Below are positions 7,327 through 10,072 of a DNA stretch of 10,072 nucleotides, piece by piece. The stretch's first letter is position 1. Every line of letters begins with the position of its first letter. The notes under the pieces were generated by a model that had not been told where the DNA came from, made no database searches, and saw nothing but the letters and a program-made list of their open reading frames with translations. The translations under genes were made by a program, and so were the position numbers. Source of the stretch: an uncultured Anaplasmataceae bacterium. GTDB lineage: Bacteria > Pseudomonadota > Alphaproteobacteria > Rickettsiales > CAIPFW01. The stretch lies in NCBI GenBank assembly GCA_903864455.1, contig CAIPFW010000043.1, positions 1 through 10,072 of the forward strand, given 5' to 3'.

Positions 7327-7800
7327 ATGTTTTATAACGGCCAAAAGATTGAAACAAAGAGATTGATTGGTGTTTGCAAAAAAGAAAATAACTCAGATCC
7401 AAAAATAACTTTCAAAAATCATATGAACGAAGAGGTATGCTATATATCAATCATAGAAAAAAGAAAGTGCATTGAATTAATTATACACACAGCAGAAAAA
7501 TTTAGGAATAAAGGATATATGAGCGAAGCTTTAAATGAATTTTTTATCACCGCCTTTAAGAATAGCCCAAAATTACTGATTAATAATTATATTAGTAAAT
7601 CGAACGACTCTTCAATGCACCTGCATAAAAAATTTGGATTCAAGGAGTCAAATAATAATTTTTGGTCGCTTAATAAGATGCAATTTAAAAAAAATAACGA
7701 AAGTGAAAAACGAATCTTAAAAGAGGAATATTTCTTTTTAAGCGAAGTTCAAGAAAATATCAATTTTGAAAAAAACTTTTTACAAAGCTTTAATTTATAA
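7327..7800 (+). CDS. GNAT-family N-acetyltransferase-like protein (157 aa)
   Basis: GNAT enzymes move an acetyl group from acetyl-CoA to an amine, for example a protein N-terminus, antibiotic or small metabolite. The acetyl-CoA-binding motif A is visible as F-R-N-K-G-Y-M-S-E-A-L (59-69), preceded by the strand C-I-E-L-I-I-H (48-54). The motif-B region is S-N-D-S-S-M-H-L-H-K-K-F-G-F-K-E (92-107), close to the N-x-x-S-x-x-L-H-x-K-x-G-F-K of RimJ/RimL-like members. The N-terminal part is short for the family, and about 40 charged residues (118-157) extend past the usual end. The ATG lacks a clear ribosome site; the next ATG (7423) would remove a core strand. Substrate cannot be inferred. It is 75 nt after virB6 with its own candidate promoter, so a link with secretion is only positional. 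Confidence 0.7.
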   Translation: MFYNGQKIETKRLIGVCKKENNSDPKITFKNHMNEEVCYISIIEKRKCIELIIHTAEKFRNKGYMSEALNEFFITAFKNSPKLLINNYISKSNDSSMHLHKKFGFKESNNNFWSLNKMQFKKNNESEKRILKEEYFFLSEVQENINFEKNFLQSFNL

Positions 7801-7811
7801 ATTGCCAATCA

Positions 7812-7833
7812 TTCTAGGGTTAGTTCCCTAGAA
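7812..7833. terminator. hairpin between convergent genes, possible bidirectional terminator
   Basis: TTCTAGGG (7812-7819) and CCCTAGAA (7826-7833) form a perfect 8-bp stem with loop TTAGTT, centred between the plus-strand acetyltransferase stop and the minus-strand groEL stop. Neither side has a T-run, so it is not a classical intrinsic terminator, but the position suits a 3'-end stabiliser or weak terminator for both transcripts. Confidence 0.45.
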
Positions 7834-7864
7834 CTTTAGGGGTAAATCGTCGAATCGAATGAAA

Positions 7865-9574
7865 TTAATAGTCCATTCCACCCATACCACCCATTCCTCC
7901 CATACCACCAGGCATTCCACCAGCTGGAGCTTTTTCTTCTTCTTTAGTAAAATACACAGCTCCTTCAGTCATCAAAAGCATATAAATTGTATTGATTGCA
8001 TTCATAAACGCAACTCTCAACACTTTTGCTGGGTCGATGATGTTCTCATACGCTCCAACATAATTGCCTGTCAAAGCATCATAAACAATCGAAATTTTTA
8101 AATTATCAATTGATAATTTATCTTTTTCAAACTGTTCGTGCAGTTTATTAATCACAACATCTGCAGATCTTCCTGTGTTTTCAACGATATGGCGAATATT
8201 AATCGCAAAAGCATCAAGAATTTTTTCTGCAACTAATTTTGCCTCACGAGTCAATTTGTTATTTTTATCGATTTCAGCTCTTAAAACATGAGCGATCGCC
8301 AATTGAGTCACGCCACCTCCAGGAACAATCCCATCAGCAACAGCTGCTCTCGTAGCATTTAAAGCATCTTCTATTCTATCTTTTAATTCTTTCACCTCTA
8401 ATTCTGTTGTTCCACCAACTTTAATTACTGCAACTCCGCCAGATAATTTAGCTAATCTTTCTTGTAATTTTTCTTTTTCATAATCTGATGTAGTTTCAGC
8501 GATTTGATTTTTGATAAACGACAATCTTGAATCAATCTCCTGCTTATCCCCAGCGCCACCAACAACCACTGTACTTTCTTTAGAAACAGTGATTCTTTTT
8601 GCAGTTCCGATAACTCCAGGAATTAAAGTTAAATCCTCTAAAGATTCGCCCGTTTCATCAACAATCACTTGACCGTTTGTTAAAATCGCTATATCTTTTA
8701 AAATTTCAGTTCTTTTATCACCAAATCCTGGAGCTTTAATTGCACAAACTTTTAAAGTTCCACGCAATCTGTTTAAAAGCAAAACGCTCAAAGCTTCGCC
8801 TTCAACATCATCAGCGATTATGAATAATGGTTTACCAGTTTTTGCAATCGATTCTACAAGATTCAAAATTTGATGAATGTTTGTGATTTTTTTGCTTGTA
8901 ACTAAAATGTAAGGATCTTCCAACTCGCATATCATTTTTTCAGCATTTGTAACAAAATATGGAGATAGAAAGCCACGATCGAGATGCATCCCTGTCTTCA
9001 ATTCAAGGCCGATTTTTTCAGAAGATTTGCTATCCTCAACAGTTATTACACCTTCAGCTCCAACTTTTTTCATCGCATCGGAAATGATAGAACCAACGAT
9101 CTTATCACCATTCGCTGAAATCGTTGCAATTTTTTCAATTTCACCAGAATCAATGTTGATTTTACGAGCTATTTTTGACAAAGTTTCTTGAATAAGCTTT
9201 GTTGATTCGTCGTAACCATTCCGAATATCGATATTATTTACACCAGCTTTTCTTAATTTGAAAAGCTCTTTCGCTGCTTTATGACCAATATTAAAAGCTA
9301 AAGTCGTACCATCACCTGCCTCTTTATTTGTTTTTTCAACAGGCGTTTTCATGAATTGAGTCGACAAAGAATCTAATTCTTTTGGGAATTGATAAGATTT
9401 GATGATAGAGTATCCATCTTTTGTTATTTTTGGCTCACCGTAAGAGGATTCGATTGCAACACACAATCCTCCAGGTCCACTTGTTTTTGTAACTACAGAA
9501 GCTTTATCATAAACTTCAAGTAAATTGTCGTATAATTTGCTTGATAAGCAAACCTTTGTTTCTTTTTCAGTCAT
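7865..9574 (-). CDS. groEL: chaperonin GroEL, divergent (569 aa)
   Basis: The 60-kDa chaperonin that folds proteins in an ATP-driven double-ring cage with GroES. Equatorial landmarks present: I-T-K-D-G (50-54, catalytic Asp53), A-G-D-G-T-T (86-91, Asp88), E-D-A-L-N-A-T-R-A-A-V (402-412, Asp403), P-G-G-G (418-421) and I-I-D-P-A-K-V (512-518, adenine-contact Asp514). Apical residues for GroES and substrate remain hydrophobic (Leu237, Val240, Leu262, Leu266, Leu267). The C-terminus has the usual GGM repeat, ending MDY. Odd points: the nucleotide loop usually reading T-L-G-P-K-G is T-S-G-P-G-G (31-36); the Thr after GDGTT is Leu; residues 1-110 diverge strongly from typical GroEL; about ten extra residues lie near 476-490. 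The start ATG has AGGT 7 nt upstream. It follows groES by 27 nt and is almost certainly co-transcribed with it. The catalytic Asp residues argue for an active ATPase. Confidence 0.96.
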   Translation of the reverse strand: MTEKETKVCLSSKLYDNLLEVYDKASVVTKTSGPGGLCVAIESSYGEPKITKDGYSIIKSYQFPKELDSLSTQFMKTPVEKTNKEAGDGTTLAFNIGHKAAKELFKLRKAGVNNIDIRNGYDESTKLIQETLSKIARKINIDSGEIEKIATISANGDKIVGSIISDAMKKVGAEGVITVEDSKSSEKIGLELKTGMHLDRGFLSPYFVTNAEKMICELEDPYILVTSKKITNIHQILNLVESIAKTGKPLFIIADDVEGEALSVLLLNRLRGTLKVCAIKAPGFGDKRTEILKDIAILTNGQVIVDETGESLEDLTLIPGVIGTAKRITVSKESTVVVGGAGDKQEIDSRLSFIKNQIAETTSDYEKEKLQERLAKLSGGVAVIKVGGTTELEVKELKDRIEDALNATRAAVADGIVPGGGVTQLAIAHVLRAEIDKNNKLTREAKLVAEKILDAFAINIRHIVENTGRSADVVINKLHEQFEKDKLSIDNLKISIVYDALTGNYVGAYENIIDPAKVLRVAFMNAINTIYMLLMTEGAVYFTKEEEKAPAGGMPGGMGGMGGMGGMDY

Positions 9575-9601
9575 AATTTTTACCTATATTATAATCAATG
9601 A

Positions 9602-9889
9602 TTAATCTTCAACTTTTGCTAAAATATGCTCGATACTTACAATGAAATATTCTTCATCTTCAATTTTATATTTATTTCCCATGTGTTTTTCAAGCAACAC
9701 TCTATCTCCTTCTTTTAAGTTTATTTGAATTTTTTCATCTTTTGTTTCACTCACTTTTACAACGATGCAAGTTAAAAGCGATTCGTGCTTGTCTTGATCT
9801 GGTATATAAATGGAGCCTTTTTTTTCAATCTTTTCTTTTAGGATTTTTTTAACTAAAACTCTATCCCCTAAAGGAATTAACTTTGTCAT
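9602..9889 (-). CDS. groES: co-chaperonin GroES (95 aa)
   Basis: The 10-kDa lid of the GroEL cage. The N-terminus L-I-P-L-G-D-R-V-L-V-K-K (4-15) is the family hallmark, followed by the mobile loop with G-S-I-Y-I-P (25-30) in place of the usual G-G-I-V-L-P, and E-G-D-R-V-L at about 60-65. The end I-L-A-K-V-E-D is typical. I start it at the ATG at 9889 because it has GAGGT 6 nt upstream and gives the standard length; an ATG ten codons further up (9919) would add M-N-K-K-L-L-R-G-S-F, which no GroES needs, and would lie practically at the predicted transcription start. The central roof-hairpin part is poorly conserved. Confidence 0.95.
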   Translation of the reverse strand: MTKLIPLGDRVLVKKILKEKIEKKGSIYIPDQDKHESLLTCIVVKVSETKDEKIQINLKEGDRVLLEKHMGNKYKIEDEEYFIVSIEHILAKVED

Positions 9890-9895
9890 AAATGA

Positions 9896-9900
9896 ACCTC
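9896..9900 (-). promoter_or_regulatory. Shine-Dalgarno site that fixes the groES start
   Basis: Read on the minus strand this is GAGGT, 6 nt before the ATG at 9889. It lies within the ten-codon upstream extension, so it selects the shorter 95-residue GroES. Confidence 0.75.
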
Positions 9901-9924
9901 GTAATAATTTTTTGTTCATATATT

Positions 9925-9952
9925 ATGTAGTTCTTTAAGTTTAAAATTCAAG
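9925..9952 (-). promoter_or_regulatory. candidate RpoH (sigma-32) heat-shock promoter of groES-groEL
   Basis: On the minus strand, CTTGAA (9952-9947) is a perfect heat-shock -35 box and CTACAT (9930-9925) matches the -10 CCCCAT at four of six positions, with 16 nt between. The alphaproteobacterial form (CTTG, 17-18 nt, C-pyrimidine-TAT) fits partly too. A sigma-70 reading, TTGAAT with CATAAT 18 nt downstream, overlaps it, so housekeeping transcription is also possible. The start site would be near 9918, about 30 nt before the groES ATG. Confidence 0.6.
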
Positions 9953-9974
9953 TGAAAAATTACATTTGTGTAAT

Positions 9975-10002
9975 AAAAAAAATTATAAATTTTTTTTATA
10001 AT
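9975..10002 (-). terminator. AT-only hairpin plus T-run upstream of the groES promoter
   Basis: On the minus strand ATTATAAA (10002-9995) pairs with TTTATAAT (9989-9982) around five A residues and is followed by seven T residues. It could end a minus-strand transcript entering from beyond the right edge, which would insulate the groES promoter. The stem has no G or C and is weak; the same A/T tracts could instead be a curved or UP-like promoter element. Confidence 0.3.
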
Positions 10003-10072
10003 AAACCAATTGCGTTTGTTTTATATTTAAAATTCAAAGAGTGCGTGAAAATAAATCGCATTTTAAGGCACC

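Noticed and set aside
7319..7366. ATG at 7319 opening a short frame overlapping the acetyltransferase start
   Set aside because: It stops after about 15 codons, has no Shine-Dalgarno site and no coding signal.
7859..8101. Plus-strand His/Ser/Thr-rich ORF opposite groEL
   Set aside because: It is the antisense reading of the groEL GGM tail and C-terminal region, with composition explained by that repeat.
10039..10045. GAGTGC resembling half of a CIRCE (HrcA) operator
   Set aside because: The paired TTAGCACTC half at the proper 9-nt spacing is absent and the site is about 150 nt from groES.
9996..10072. Minus-strand open frame from the right edge to TAA at 9996-9998 (ending T-N-A-I-G-L-L)
   Set aside because: About 24 codons with no family signal; could be the end of a gene outside the window but cannot be supported.
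10045..10072. Plus-strand GTG at 10045 reading M-K-I-N-R-I-L-R-H to the edge, divergent from groES
   Set aside because: Nine codons, no clear ribosome site; plausible-looking but not supportable within the window.
1..10072. tRNA, rRNA, CRISPR arrays, insertion sequences or transposase genes
   Set aside because: I saw no cloverleaf-type tRNA, no rRNA segments, no regularly spaced direct repeats and no transposase-like protein on either strand.

Overview
This window looks like an AT-rich genome (about one third G+C by eye) of an alphaproteobacterium of the order Rickettsiales, or a closely similar intracellular bacterium. The main reason is a tandem pair of very large VirB6/TrbL-type proteins. 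Each has a hydrophobic VirB6 core embedded in long extra domains, a form typical of the Rickettsiales vir-homologue type IV secretion system (T4SS). A groES-groEL pair with alphaproteobacterial features but a divergent sequence supports this. I cannot place the genus.

Layout. Positions 1-238 are AT-rich and hold no gene I can defend; there is a possible promoter at 127-156 and a tiny in-frame ORF ending right at the first start codon. A first VirB6 paralogue (239-3535, 1098 aa) is followed by a previously easy-to-miss 43-codon ORF (3538-3669) that fills the gap exactly, then a second, lipoprotein-like VirB6 paralogue (3673-7251, 1192 aa). All three lie on the plus strand with spacings of 2-3 nt, so they look like one translationally coupled operon, the 3' end of a T4SS cluster whose upstream part (virB3/virB4/other virB6 copies in relatives) would lie outside the window. 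A small GNAT-type acetyltransferase gene (7327-7800) with its own candidate promoter follows on the same strand.

The right part is on the minus strand and converges on the acetyltransferase: groES (9602-9889) then groEL (7865-9574), 27 nt apart, transcribed leftward from a good candidate RpoH (sigma-32) promoter at 9925-9952. A perfect 8-bp hairpin lies between the convergent genes. The far right end (9953-10072) is A/T-tract-rich with an AT-only hairpin plus T-run; no gene can be assigned there.

How it works together: the two VirB6 proteins would form part of the inner-membrane channel of the T4SS, with periplasmic or surface-facing N-terminal domains and cytoplasmic C-terminal tails. GroES/GroEL is the chaperonin folding machine and is functionally independent. 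The most unusual items are the coupled 43-aa membrane-type microprotein between the virB6 genes, in-frame short ORFs just ahead of both virB6 starts, a tandem DxDGN repeat in the second VirB6, strong hairpins inside both virB6 genes, and a GroEL whose normally near-invariant TLGPKG nucleotide-binding loop is altered.
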